Of a stretch of 64,000 nucleotides of DNA, positions 27,172 to 36,980 are shown in pieces (the first letter of the stretch is position 1; each line of letters opens with the position of its first letter). Origin of the DNA: Nonomuraea cavernae (GTDB lineage: Bacteria > Actinomycetota > Actinomycetes > Streptosporangiales > Streptosporangiaceae); the NCBI RefSeq assembly GCF_014646355.1, contig NZ_BMNH01000019.1, forward strand, positions 81,321 through 145,320, read 5' to 3'. The notes under the pieces are model-generated. The model had not been told where the DNA came from and did no database searches. It saw only the letters and a program-made list of their open reading frames with translations. The translations under genes and the position numbers were made by a program.

Positions 27172-27223
27172 GATGGCCGCGGTGGCCCGGAGGTGAAGAC
27201 TGAGCCACCGCGCAGGAGCCGCC

Positions 27224-28381
27224 TCAGCCCTTGTAGTTGAACACCTGGCTCAGCGTGTGCCGCACCTCGACCAGATCCCGCTGGTCGGCCATCACCTGGT
27301 CGATCGGCTTGTATGCTTCGGGGTGCTCGTCCACCAGCGCCGCCGCCCGGCTGGAGTTCCAGGTGCGGCCCCGCATGGCCTCGGTGAGCGAGGCCGCCGA
27401 CAGCTGCCGCTTGGCCTTGCTGCGCGACATCCGCCGCCCCGCCCCGTGGGAGCAGGAGTTGTAGGAGTCGGGGTTGCCGCGCCCGCGCACGATGTAGGAA
27501 CGGGTGCCCATCGAGCCCGGGATGACCCCCTCGTCGCCCACGTCGGCCTTGATGGCCCCCTTGCGGGTGATCCACAGCTCCTTGCCGCCGTGGACCTCCT
27601 GCTGCGTGAAGTTGTGGTGGCAGTTTATTGTGCGGACCCGGGCGCCCCGCCCGACGACGCGGAACAGCGCGTTGCTGAGCACCCTGTCCATCCGGGCGCG
27701 CGAGGCCATGGCGTAGCGCTGCGCCCACAGCATGTCCTCGATGTACGCGGTGAACTCCGGCGTGCTCTGCACCAGGTAGGCCAGGTCGGGGTCCTCCAGC
27801 CCGAGAGCCTGGCGGCGCATCAGCCGCTTGGCGTCGGCGATGTGCTTGACGGCCAGCTGGTTGCCGATGCCGCGCGAGCCCGAGTGCAGCACCGTCCACA
27901 CCCGGTCGCGCTCGTCCAGGCAGACCTCGACGAAGTGGTTGCCCGAGCCGAGGGTGCCGAACTGCACCGACACCTTCTTCTCCTGCTGGGGCGTCAGGCC
28001 GGTGTGCGGGCGGCCGAGGTCGCTCAGCGCCCGGTCGAGCGCCGGGTCGTCGTGGCCCCTGCCGACGCCCGCCGGGATGCGCCGCTCGACCAGCGGCATC
28101 AGCGCGCCGAGGTCGTCGGGCAGGTCGGCGGCCGTCAGGGTGGTCTCGGTGGCGACCATGCCGCAGCCGATGTCGACCCCCACGGCGGCGGGGATGATCG
28201 CGCCCTCGGTGGGGATCACCGAGCCGACGGTGGCCCCGATGCCGACGTGCGCGTCGGGCATGAGGGCGACGTGACCGGACACGAACGGCAGCCGGGCGGT
28301 GCGCGCGGCCTGCATGATCGCGCCGTCGTCGATCTCGCTGGCCCACGACAGCAGATTGGGCGCGGGCTGGTTGGGCAACAT
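27224..28381 (-). CDS. rtcB: RNA-splicing ligase RtcB
   Basis: The 385-residue enzyme joins RNA 2',3'-cyclic-phosphate or 3'-phosphate ends to 5'-OH ends using GTP and Mn2+, for RNA repair or tRNA healing. Metal and GMP sites are visible: MPDAHVGIGATVGSVIPTEG (41-60), AAVGVDIGCGM (66-75), LGSGNHFVEV, a CHHNF motif and the guanylated His region near 310 (SYNSCSHGAGRRMSR). It is complete. The ATG at 28381 follows GAGGAG; the longer frame from 28438 lacks similarity. It is divergent from moaA. Confidence 0.96.
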   Translation of the reverse strand: MLPNQPAPNLLSWASEIDDGAIMQAARTARLPFVSGHVALMPDAHVGIGATVGSVIPTEGAIIPAAVGVDIGCGMVATETTLTAADLPDDLGALMPLVERRIPAGVGRGHDDPALDRALSDLGRPHTGLTPQQEKKVSVQFGTLGSGNHFVEVCLDERDRVWTVLHSGSRGIGNQLAVKHIADAKRLMRRQALGLEDPDLAYLVQSTPEFTAYIEDMLWAQRYAMASRARMDRVLSNALFRVVGRGARVRTINCHHNFTQQEVHGGKELWITRKGAIKADVGDEGVIPGSMGTRSYIVRGRGNPDSYNSCSHGAGRRMSRSKAKRQLSAASLTEAMRGRTWNSSRAAALVDEHPEAYKPIDQVMADQRDLVEVRHTLSQVFNYKG

Positions 28382-28410
28382 CTGGATCTCCTCAGGTGGA
28401 CCTGATCCAG
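28382..28410 (-). promoter_or_regulatory. Hairpin covering the rtcB ribosome-binding site
   Basis: On the minus strand CTGGATC pairs with GATCCAG, and inside these TCAGGT pairs with ACCTGA across a CC turn. The 3' side contains the GAGGAG site and ends directly at the rtcB ATG. The fold would hide the ribosome-binding site, or the symmetry could be a DNA operator. Confidence 0.45.
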
Positions 28411-28630
28411 TTTGTGGGATCTTGGAATGGATCCCCACTCATTTATTGTCCCTCCGCTCCGCGCGCCCGGCGGTGGGGGTGGGGACCGCGTGCCGCGCCG
28501 GAGGGTGATCTAGGGTGGATTCGCGGGTGTTCGGCGGATATCCATCTGCGGACTGACCGTTACCTTTGGGGTCTTGCCGACACGCCACGTAGTCTGGCCG
28601 TCTGGCCAACGGGAACAGGAGGTGACGCCC

Positions 28631-29620
28631 ATGTTGCGAGACTCGTTCGGACGGGTGGCGACTGATCTGCGGGTGTCCCTCACGGACAAGTGCAACCTGC
28701 GTTGCACCTACTGCATGCCCCCTGAGGGGCTGGAGTGGCTGCCCAACGCCCAGTTGCTCACCGCCGCCGAGATCGTCCGGCTGGTCACGATCGGCGTCGA
28801 ACGACTCGGCATCACCGAGGTCCGCTACACCGGCGGCGAGCCGTTGCTCCGCCGCGAGCTGGTCGACATCGTCGCCCGGACCGCCGCGCTCGCTCCCCGG
28901 CCGCAGGTCTCGCTGACCACCAACGGCATCGGGCTGGCCAAGCTGGCCGGCGCGCTCGCCGGGGCCGGGCTCGACCGGGTCAACGTCTCCCTCGACACGC
29001 TCGACCGCGACGTGTTCAAGCGGCTCGCGCACCGCGACAGGTTCGCCGACGTGATCGACGGCCTGGCCGCCGCCCACGACGCCGGCCTGCGTCCCGTCAA
29101 GGTCAACACCGTGCTGATGCGCGGGATCAACGACCACGAGGCCGTGAGCCTGCTCGGCTGGTGCCTGGAGCGGGGCTACGAGCTGCGCTTCATCGAGCAG
29201 ATGCCGCTCGACGCCCAGCACGGCTGGACCCGCGAGGACATGGTGACCGCCGACGAGATCCTGGCCATGCTCACCACCGCCTACCGGCTCACGCCCGACG
29301 ATCCGGAGGAGCGCGGCAGCGCCCCCGCCGAGCGGTTCCTGGTCGACGGGGGCCCCGCCCGGGTGGGCGTGATCGGGTCGGTGACCCGCCCGTTCTGCGG
29401 CGCCTGCGACCGTGTCCGTCTCACCGCCGACGGGCAGATCCGCAACTGCCTGTTCGCCACCGAGGAGTCCGACCTGAAGGCCGCCCTGCGCGCGGGCGCC
29501 TCGGACGAGGAGCTGGCCGAGCGCTGGGTCGCCGCCGTCTCCCGCAAACGCGCCGGTCACGGCATCGACGACCCCTCGTTCCTGCAGCCCTCCCGGCCGA
29601 TGTCGGCCATCGGCGGCTGA
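28631..29620 (+). CDS. moaA: GTP 3',8-cyclase MoaA
   Basis: The 329-residue radical-SAM enzyme starts molybdenum cofactor synthesis by converting GTP to 3',8-cyclo-dihydro-GTP. The SAM-cluster motif CNLRCTYC (Cys21, 25, 28), the YTGGEPLLR SAM-binding motif, the C-terminal cluster region FCGACDRVRLTADGQIRNCLF (near 256-273) and the essential C-terminal GG are all present. ATG 28631 has a near-perfect AGGAGGTGA at 28618-28626. mobA follows after 24 nt and forms an operon with it. No Moco riboswitch-like structure was recognised in the 250-nt gap to rtcB. Confidence 0.97.
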   Translation: MLRDSFGRVATDLRVSLTDKCNLRCTYCMPPEGLEWLPNAQLLTAAEIVRLVTIGVERLGITEVRYTGGEPLLRRELVDIVARTAALAPRPQVSLTTNGIGLAKLAGALAGAGLDRVNVSLDTLDRDVFKRLAHRDRFADVIDGLAAAHDAGLRPVKVNTVLMRGINDHEAVSLLGWCLERGYELRFIEQMPLDAQHGWTREDMVTADEILAMLTTAYRLTPDDPEERGSAPAERFLVDGGPARVGVIGSVTRPFCGACDRVRLTADGQIRNCLFATEESDLKAALRAGASDEELAERWVAAVSRKRAGHGIDDPSFLQPSRPMSAIGG

Positions 29621-29644
29621 CCGTTTCGCGGCAGGCGGCGACCT

Positions 29645-30463
29645 GTGCCGGGCGGTGAGCGCGTGAACGGCGGCTACGACGCGGTGATCCTGGCGGGCGG
29701 CCTGGCCCGCCGGCTGGGCGGGGTCGACAAGCCCGGCCTGGCCGTGGGCGGCCGGGCGATGGTCGAGCGGGTCGTGGCGGCCGTCCCGGACGCCCGGCGG
29801 GTCGTCGTGGTCGGGCCCGAGCGCGGGCTGACGGGGGTGGTGTTCGCCCGGGAGGACCCTCCGGGAGCGGGACCGGTGCCCGCGCTGCGGGCCGGGCTGA
29901 GCGAGGTCACCGCGCCCTGGGTGCTGTTGCTGGCCGCCGACCTGCCGTTCCTGCTGCCCGCCCACCTGACGCCCCTGCTGGCGGCTCGCTCCTGCGGGAC
30001 GGGCGGCGTCGTGGCCGTCGACGGCGACGGGCGCGAGCAGTGGCTGCTGGGCGTGTGGGAGGTCGCGCCGCTGCGCGCGGCGCTGGACGGCTACACCGGG
30101 CGGTCGCTGCGCGGCCTGCTCGGGCCCCTGGTCGCGGGCCGGGTGCCGTTGCCCGGCCGGGCCTCGTTCGACTGCGACACTATGGACGATCTCAAGGAGG
30201 CTCACATGAACGTGCTGCACGAGTGGACCGCGCTGGCCTGCCGGGAGCTGGGCATCGACCCCGCCCGCGTCGACCGCGACGCGATCCTCGACCTCACCAA
30301 GGAGGTGGCGCACGGGGTGGCCCGGCCGGCCGCGCCGCTCACCGCCTATCTGCTGGGGCTCGCCGAGGGCGCCGGCACCGCTCCGGAGGACGCCGTGGCC
30401 CGGCTGACGGCTCTGGCCGGCAACTGGGGGCAGGCCACCGCCGAGACACTGACGGACGACTGA
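29645..30463 (+). CDS. MobA-like nucleotidyltransferase fused to a DUF6457-type domain
   Basis: Residues about 10-185 are a MobA-type guanylyltransferase (VILAGGLARRLGGVDKPGL, later LLLAADLPFLLP and FDCDTMDDL), which would add GMP to the molybdenum cofactor. The last 85 residues (MNVLHEWTALACRELGID...) are a helical domain of the DUF6457 type often found near Mo genes. Inside the gene, AAGGAGG at 30194-30200 precedes an in-frame ATG at 30206, so this domain may also be made separately. The true start may be GTG 29663 rather than GTG 29645. A small stem-loop (30467-30471/30478-30482) follows the stop. Confidence 0.88.
   Translation: MPGGERVNGGYDAVILAGGLARRLGGVDKPGLAVGGRAMVERVVAAVPDARRVVVVGPERGLTGVVFAREDPPGAGPVPALRAGLSEVTAPWVLLLAADLPFLLPAHLTPLLAARSCGTGGVVAVDGDGREQWLLGVWEVAPLRAALDGYTGRSLRGLLGPLVAGRVPLPGRASFDCDTMDDLKEAHMNVLHEWTALACRELGIDPARVDRDAILDLTKEVAHGVARPAAPLTAYLLGLAEGAGTAPEDAVARLTALAGNWGQATAETLTDD
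30206..30463 (+). CDS. Possible internal start: free DUF6457-type domain
   Basis: A textbook ribosome-binding site (AAGGAGG, 5-nt spacing) precedes this in-frame ATG inside the mobA fusion. It would give an 85-residue helical protein identical to the C-terminal domain. The site may be a relic from when the domain was a separate downstream gene. Confidence 0.4.
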   Translation: MNVLHEWTALACRELGIDPARVDRDAILDLTKEVAHGVARPAAPLTAYLLGLAEGAGTAPEDAVARLTALAGNWGQATAETLTDD

Positions 30464-30626
30464 CACTCGGGCGAACTCCCGAAGTCAAGCCCTGCGCGAA
30501 GCTGAAGATTTCCTGGGAATTCCGAGCGCGTTGGAGCGTAAACGATTTCGGGAAAGAGGCCCTATCAAACTGAGATCGCCGCTGTCGGACTGATCATCCA
30601 AAGACAAAGGTTTCCCCAGGAAAGGG

Positions 30627-30734
30627 GCGACGCCGGGTGGTTACGGGGGCAAACCACCCGGCGTCGCTTCATCGGCGTTCCGACGGGGGCCCGGAACGCC
30701 GGCACCAGCACTCCGACGGGGGACCGGAGCGCTT
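30627..30734 (-). ncRNA. 6C-like small RNA with three C-rich hairpin loops
   Basis: Read on the minus strand, three hairpins follow each other: stem 30732-30725/30715-30708 (8 pairs including one G-U), stem 30700-30692/30682-30674 (9 pairs) and stem 30667-30652/30642-30627 (16 pairs). Every loop is 9 nt and contains CCCCCGT. The G-U pair in the first stem is an A-C mismatch on the other strand, which fixes the orientation. This matches the 6C RNA class of actinobacteria (paired hairpins with C-rich loops), although here the runs are five C, not six. The last stem may be the terminator. A TACGCT/TTGACG promoter-like pair lies at 30741-30772 (20-bp spacing, not ideal). The RNA could also be cut from the 3' UTR of the DUF3099 gene. 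Confidence 0.7.
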
Positions 30735-30779
30735 GGCTAAAGCGTACACCTACAACCCATGGGATGCGTCAAGACTTAG

Positions 30780-31094
30780 TCACGACCCGATCTCGCGTCG
30801 GTGCCTTGGTATCTCGCTTTGGTTAGCTTCGGGTGTCTGAAAGGTGGGAGGTGGCACGTCCGCGCCCCTCTCATTGGCCCCGATTACGGCTATGTATGGC
30901 AAAAAGACGGCGCCCGCGATGAACAGCAGCCGATAGGGCCACGGCACCGGCACCACCACCGCCAGGATCAGGCAGAGCGTGCGGATCCCCATCTTGATGA
31001 GGTAGCTGATCTCTCGACGGTGGATGTCCGCAGTCAGCGAGGGTCTGGCGTCGGTGACCTGGTGGACGTCCTTCTTGCTGTGCCACCACTTCAT
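30780..31094 (-). CDS. DUF3099 membrane protein
   Basis: The 104-residue protein has the DUF3099 hallmark VTDARPSLTADIHRREISYLIKMGIRTLC near the N-terminus, then two membrane helices and a polar tail. Function is unknown; the family is restricted to actinobacteria. ATG 31094 lies 7 nt after TAGCGT (31102-31107, complement), which implies a leaderless mRNA; a GTG at 31103 is the alternative. The 6C-like RNA lies downstream on the same strand. Confidence 0.85.
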   Translation of the reverse strand: MKWWHSKKDVHQVTDARPSLTADIHRREISYLIKMGIRTLCLILAVVVPVPWPYRLLFIAGAVFLPYIAVIGANERGADVPPPTFQTPEANQSEIPRHRREIGS

Positions 31095-31101
31095 ACCCTT
31101 C

Positions 31102-31107
31102 ACGCTA
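31102..31107 (-). promoter_or_regulatory. -10 box of the DUF3099 gene
   Basis: TAGCGT on the minus strand is followed after 7 nt by the ATG at 31094. Confidence 0.45.
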
Positions 31108-31192
31108 GACCTCCGACGGGCGTGCTGTGACCGCCTGCCGGACGGGCGGCGCGAGTCATGCGATCATGGCCTTCTAGTAAGGAGATGGGGAG

Positions 31193-31405
31193 ATGACGGA
31201 TCGAACGTACCGGGTCACCGAGATAGTCGGGACGTCGGGGGAGAGCGTTGACCAGGCCATCCGCAACGGCATCAGGCGCGCCTCCGAGACGCTGCGTCAC
31301 CTCGACTGGTTCGAGGTGACCGAGGTTCGCGGGCACATCGACGCGGGCGAGGTCGCCCACTTCCAGGTGGGCATGAAGGTGGGCTTCCGCCTCGAGGACT
31401 CCTGA
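31193..31405 (+). CDS. Dodecin
   Basis: The 70-residue protein matches dodecins, small beta-alpha-beta-beta proteins that assemble as dodecamers and store flavins. RVTEIVGTSGESVDQAIRNGIRRASETLRHLDWFEVTEVRGHI, followed by FQVGMKVGFRLE, covers the whole fold; the Trp (residue 39) that stacks on the isoalloxazine ring is present. ATG 31193 has AAGGAGATGGGGAG upstream. Confidence 0.94.
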   Translation: MTDRTYRVTEIVGTSGESVDQAIRNGIRRASETLRHLDWFEVTEVRGHIDAGEVAHFQVGMKVGFRLEDS

Positions 31406-31472
31406 GCTTCCCGTTCCGTCACGATTGCGTGCGCCCCATGACAGGCCCGGAGCGGCACGCCACACTGCGCCT

Positions 31473-32495
31473 ATGCGCAGCCGTACCGCGGGGATCCTGT
31501 CGGCGCTCGCCCTGACCCTGCTCGCCGCCTGCACGGCCGCCCCGCCGCCCCGGCCGGCGTCAGGGCCGTCGGGATCGGCGTCGGCACCGGCGGCAGAGCC
31601 GGAGCCGCGCCCCATCCTGCGTCAGAGCGCCGCGGAGGCGGCCGGCACGGTGGCGAGCCTGCGCCGGCTCGACGGCCTGCCGCTGTACGAGATGACCTTC
31701 CACGGCGGCTACGACGCCGAGGCGCCGCTCACCGAGCAGGAGCTGGCCCGCCGCGACGACGCCTTCGCCTGCTCGCTGTTCCTGCGCGGCACCGAGTTCG
31801 GCCGCAACTTCGACTGGGACCCCAACCCGGCCATGGTGGTGCACGCCCGCCCGCCGGGCGGCCACGCCTCCCTGTCGATCTCCGACGTCTCCTACGTCCT
31901 CGGCGGTCAGCGGACTCCGGACCTCGACGATCCCGGCGACCGGCGACGGCTGGCGCACGCCGTGCTGGTCCCGTTCGACGGCATGAACGACAAGGGCCTG
32001 GCGGTCGGCCTGGCCCAGACGCCCGACGCTCAGCTGCCCGCCCAGGCACCCGGCCGCACCGTCGTCGGCAGCGCGCGGATCATGCGGCTCCTCCTGGACC
32101 GGGCCGCCAGCGTGGAGGAGGCCGTCGCCCTCATGCGCCGCTACGACCTCGACTTCTCCGGCGGGCCGCAGGTCCACTACCTGATCGGCGACCGCTCGGG
32201 ACGGTCGGTCGTCGTCGAGTACGGCGACGGCCGGCTGAACGTCATCGACGACCGCGTGCTCACCAACATCACGATGACCGGCGCGAGCCGCGACACCCGC
32301 CTGGCCGACCCCCGCTACCGCACGCTGACCGAGGGCATCGGCACCGAAGCCGACGCCCTCGGCCTGCTGCGCCAGGTCGCGCAGCCGCACACCCGCTGGT
32401 CGGTCGTCTACGACCTGAGGGCCGGCACCGCGAAGCTCGTCCCCGGCCAGCGCTGGGACCGGGTGATCAAGCTGGCGATCAGCTCGCCTGGCTGA
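31473..32495 (+). CDS. Lipoprotein of the choloylglycine/acyl-CoA:6-APA amidohydrolase type
   Basis: The 340-residue protein has a lipobox (LLAAC, Cys20) and a Ser/Pro-rich tether (21-45), so it should sit on the outer face of the membrane. The rest resembles linear-amide C-N hydrolases of the Ntn fold: Cys100 in FACSLFLRG is the likely nucleophile, followed by GRNFDWDP (Arg111, Asp114), NDKGLAVGLAQ and the late TNITMTG. In this group the Cys is often exposed by removal of a propeptide. Substrate is unknown. CACACT at 31461-31466, 6 nt before the ATG, suggests a leaderless mRNA. The 3' end overlaps convergent tldE by 17 bp. Confidence 0.8.
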   Translation: MRSRTAGILSALALTLLAACTAAPPPRPASGPSGSASAPAAEPEPRPILRQSAAEAAGTVASLRRLDGLPLYEMTFHGGYDAEAPLTEQELARRDDAFACSLFLRGTEFGRNFDWDPNPAMVVHARPPGGHASLSISDVSYVLGGQRTPDLDDPGDRRRLAHAVLVPFDGMNDKGLAVGLAQTPDAQLPAQAPGRTVVGSARIMRLLLDRAASVEEAVALMRRYDLDFSGGPQVHYLIGDRSGRSVVVEYGDGRLNVIDDRVLTNITMTGASRDTRLADPRYRTLTEGIGTEADALGLLRQVAQPHTRWSVVYDLRAGTAKLVPGQRWDRVIKLAISSPG

Positions 32496-33878
32496 CCGTC
32501 GACATGTTGAAGTCGGGCACCCGCACGGGCGGCATGACCGCACGGGTCCAGTAGTCGTTCCACTCGCGAGGCAGCGTCTGCCCGGCGGCGCCGACCTCGG
32601 TCAGCCGGCCGAGCAGGTCGACCGGGCTCTCGTTGAACCTGAAGTTGTTGACCTCGCCCACCACCTCGCCGTGCTCGACCAGGTAGACGCCGTCGCGGGT
32701 GAGACCGGTCAGCAGCAGGGTCTGCGGGTCGACCTCGCGGATGTACCACAGGCAGGTCAGCAGCAGGCCGCGTTCGGTGGAGGCGATCATCTCCTCCAGC
32801 GTCCGGCCGTCGCCGGGCCCCCGCATGATCAGGTTGTCGATCGACGGCGTCACCGGCAGCCCGCTGAGCCCCGCCGAGTAGCGGGTCTGCAGCAGCGCCT
32901 CCAGCCTGCCGTCCCTGACCCAGTCGGTCGGGGTCAGCGGCAACCCGTTGTCGAACACGGAGGTCTCGCGGCCGGAGGCGTGCGCGATCACGAACGGCGC
33001 GCACTCGATGCCCGGCGCGGACGGGTCGCCGGACAGCGTCACCGGCAGATCGCCCAGCTGCTCGCCCACCCGGGTGCCACCGCCCGGCCTGGAGAACACC
33101 GAGCGGCCGTCGAGCGCGTCACGGGCCCCCGACGACCAGAACAGGTAGATCATCAGGTCGGCCATCGCGCTCGGCGGCAGCAGCGTCTCGTAACGGCCGG
33201 CCGGCAGATCGACGCGGTTCTTGGCCCAGTCGAGCCGCTGCGCCAGCGACGAGTCGAGCGCCGCCACGTCGACGTCGGCGAAGTCGCGCGTCGCCACGCC
33301 CGTCCAGGCCGAGCGCTTCAGGTCGGCCGACTTGGCGTTGAGCTCCAGCCGCCCGGTCGGCTGGTCGTGACGCAGCCGCAGCCCGGCGGACGTGCCGAGG
33401 AAGGTCGTCGTGCGCGAGTGCTCGGCGAAGCCGTAGAGCTTGCGCCCGCCCGCCTCGGCGGCGGCGAACGCGTCGCCCAGCGCGGGCGCGAAGCCCTCGA
33501 ACACGCCGATGTCGGTGGGCGTCACCCGCTCGCCCCACGAAGGGCTCGCCGGCACCCCCTCGACCAGGGGCCGGGCGTCCTCGGCGGGCTGAGCCTCACG
33601 CGCGGCCCGATCGGCCGCGGCGACCACGCCGGCGAGCCCGCCGGGTCGTACGGAGGCGCGGGAGACCACGCCGACCCCCTCGCCCACGATCGAGATCACG
33701 GTCAGTTGCGAGGACCGGGCGACACCGTTGGTGGTGAGCGTGTTGCCCGCGAACCGCAGGTTGGCCGTGGACCCCTCGTCGGCGAGCACCACGCACCCGT
33801 CGGCCGTGGAGAGCTCCAGGGCCCGCTCCACCATCTCCTGGGGGGAGGCCTCGGCGCCCCCCGTCAATCCGCGCTCGC

Positions 33879-33882
<4 letters not shown>
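32479..33882 (-). CDS. TldE/PmbA-like protease subunit
   Basis: The 467-residue protein is the TldE (PmbA) partner of a TldD/E metalloprotease. It lacks HExxxH, as TldE does, but has the common fold and the C-terminal segments NNFRFNESPVDLLGRLTEVG and MPPVRVPDFNMSTVSQAS. In E. coli the pair degrades unfolded peptides and matures microcin B17, and it helps remove the CcdA antitoxin. Its GTG start overlaps the tldD stop (GTGA), so both subunits are made from one message. Confidence 0.93.
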
Positions 33883-35372
<1,490 letters not shown>

Positions 35373-35379
35373 GTCCACG

Positions 35380-35385
35380 ATCCTA
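35380..35385 (-). promoter_or_regulatory. -10 box of leaderless tldD-tldE
   Basis: TAGGAT on the minus strand, 7 nt before ATG 35372. Confidence 0.45.
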
Positions 35386-35435
35386 ACCCTGTGATCTTGT
35401 GTCACCCGGATAAGCGGATACTCACCGGTAGGGGA

Positions 35436-35441
35436 TAGCGT
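35436..35441 (+). promoter_or_regulatory. -10 box of fabG-inhA
   Basis: TAGCGT ends 8 nt before the fabG ATG, so the transcript probably starts at or next to the start codon. Confidence 0.45.
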
Positions 35442-35449
35442 CATGTGTC

Positions 35450-36145
35450 ATGGCACGCTCAGTACTCGTCACCGGGGGCAATCGCGGCATAGGCCTCGCG
35501 ATCGCCCGTGAACTCGCCGCGAACGGCGACGCCGTCGCGGTCACCTACCGATCCGGAGAGCCTCCCGAGGGGTTGTTCGGCGTCCGGTGCGACGTGACCA
35601 GCATGGCCGACGTCGAGGCCGCGTTCGACAAGGTCGAGGCGGAGCAGGGCCCGGTCGAGGTCCTCGTCTCCAACGCCGGCATCACCAAGGACACCCTGCT
35701 GGCGATGATGAAGGAAGAGACCTTCACCGACGTCGTCGACGCCAACCTGACCGGCGCCTACCGGGTCGCCAAGCGGGCCATCAGGCCCATGATGAAGCTC
35801 AAGCGCGGGCGGGTCATCCTGGTGTCCTCCGTCATCGCGATGCTCGGCCAGGCGGGCCAGACCAACTACGCCGCCTCCAAGGCCGGGCTGATCGGCTTCG
35901 CCCGCTCCATGGCCCGCGAGTACGGCTCGCGCGGCATCACCGTCAACGTCGTCTCACCCGGGTTCGTGGCCACCGACATGACGGCCGACCTCGACACCGA
36001 GGCGATCACGAAGAACATCCCGCTGGGGCGGCAGGCGTCGCCGAGCGAGGTCGCGCGCGTCGTACGCTTCCTGGCGAGCGACGACGCCTCCTACATCACC
36101 GGGGCCGTGATCCCCGTCGACGGCGGACTTGGAATGGGGCACTGA
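35450..36145 (+). CDS. fabG: 3-oxoacyl-[acyl-carrier-protein] reductase FabG (MabA-like)
   Basis: The 231-residue SDR reduces 3-oxoacyl-ACP with NADPH in type II fatty-acid synthesis. TGGNRGIG (8-15), SNAG (74-77) and the catalytic Ser127-Tyr140-Lys144 set (VSSVIA, YAASK) are complete. The length and order next to inhA match the mycobacterial fabG1-inhA operon, where the two enzymes carry out successive steps of chain elongation. The inhA gene starts one base after its stop. Confidence 0.95.
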   Translation: MARSVLVTGGNRGIGLAIARELAANGDAVAVTYRSGEPPEGLFGVRCDVTSMADVEAAFDKVEAEQGPVEVLVSNAGITKDTLLAMMKEETFTDVVDANLTGAYRVAKRAIRPMMKLKRGRVILVSSVIAMLGQAGQTNYAASKAGLIGFARSMAREYGSRGITVNVVSPGFVATDMTADLDTEAITKNIPLGRQASPSEVARVVRFLASDDASYITGAVIPVDGGLGMGH

Positions 36146-36146
36146 C

Positions 36147-36911
36147 GTGGGCATTCTCGAAGGCAAGCGGATCCTGGTGACCGGCGTGCTGACCGACGCC
36201 TCGATCGCGTTCTCGGTCGCCAGGCTGGCCCAGGAGGAGGGCGCCACCGTGGTGCTCACCGGGTTCGGCCGGCTGAGCCTGGTCGAGCGCATCGCCAAGC
36301 GGCTGCCCGAGCCGGCGCCGGTGCTGGAGCTCGACGTCCAGGACACCGACCAGCTCGACACCCTGGCCTCCCGGGTCGGCGAGCACGTCGGGGGCCTCGA
36401 CGGCGTCGTCCACTCGATCGGGTTCGCCCCGCAGACCGCCCTCGGCGGCAACTTCCTCAACACCTCGTGGGACGACGTCGCGACCGCCCTGCACGTGTCC
36501 ACCTTCTCCTTCAAGTCGCTGGCCGTCGCCTGCCTGCCGCTGATGAAGGAGGGGGGCGCGGTCGTCGGCCTCGACTTCGACGCCAGCAAGGCGTGGCCGG
36601 TCTACGACTGGATGGGCGTGGCCAAGGCCGGCCTGGAGTCGGCGTCCCGCTACCTCGCGCGCGATCTCGGCAAGCAGGGCATCAGGGTCAACCTGGTGGC
36701 CGCGGGGCCGCTGCGCACGATGGCGGCCAAGTCGATCCCGGGCTTCAAGGAGTTCGAGGAGAGCTGGCCGTCCAGGGCCCCGCTCGGCTGGGACCTGGCC
36801 GACACGGTCCCGGCCGCGAAGGCGTGCGTGGCGTTGATGTCCGACTGGTTCCCGGCCACCACGGGCGAGATCGTCCACGTCGACGGCGGCGTGCACGCGA
36901 TCGGCGGCTGA
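36147..36911 (+). CDS. inhA: Enoyl-[acyl-carrier-protein] reductase, InhA type
   Basis: The 254-residue NADH-dependent reductase completes each elongation cycle. The InhA pattern is clear: GILEGKRILVTGVLTDASIAF (glycine motif with the SIAF signature), SIGFAP, DASKAWPVYDWMGVAKAGLES with Tyr153 and Lys160 in the Y-x6-K spacing of FabI/InhA, and a C-terminal TTGEIVHVDGG. The GTG at 36147 follows the fabG stop by one base. This protein family is the isoniazid/triclosan target in mycobacteria. Confidence 0.95.
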   Translation: MGILEGKRILVTGVLTDASIAFSVARLAQEEGATVVLTGFGRLSLVERIAKRLPEPAPVLELDVQDTDQLDTLASRVGEHVGGLDGVVHSIGFAPQTALGGNFLNTSWDDVATALHVSTFSFKSLAVACLPLMKEGGAVVGLDFDASKAWPVYDWMGVAKAGLESASRYLARDLGKQGIRVNLVAAGPLRTMAAKSIPGFKEFEESWPSRAPLGWDLADTVPAAKACVALMSDWFPATTGEIVHVDGGVHAIGG

Positions 36912-36980
36912 TCTCCGCGGCCCGGCCGTGCCGTCCGCCTGCGCGCGGGGCGCCTCGGGTCAGCGCCTGAGGCCGGTCCG

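Noticed and set aside
28439..28630. Molybdenum cofactor riboswitch before moaA
   Set aside because: No matching set of helices could be found; the gap shows only ordinary promoter-like sequence.
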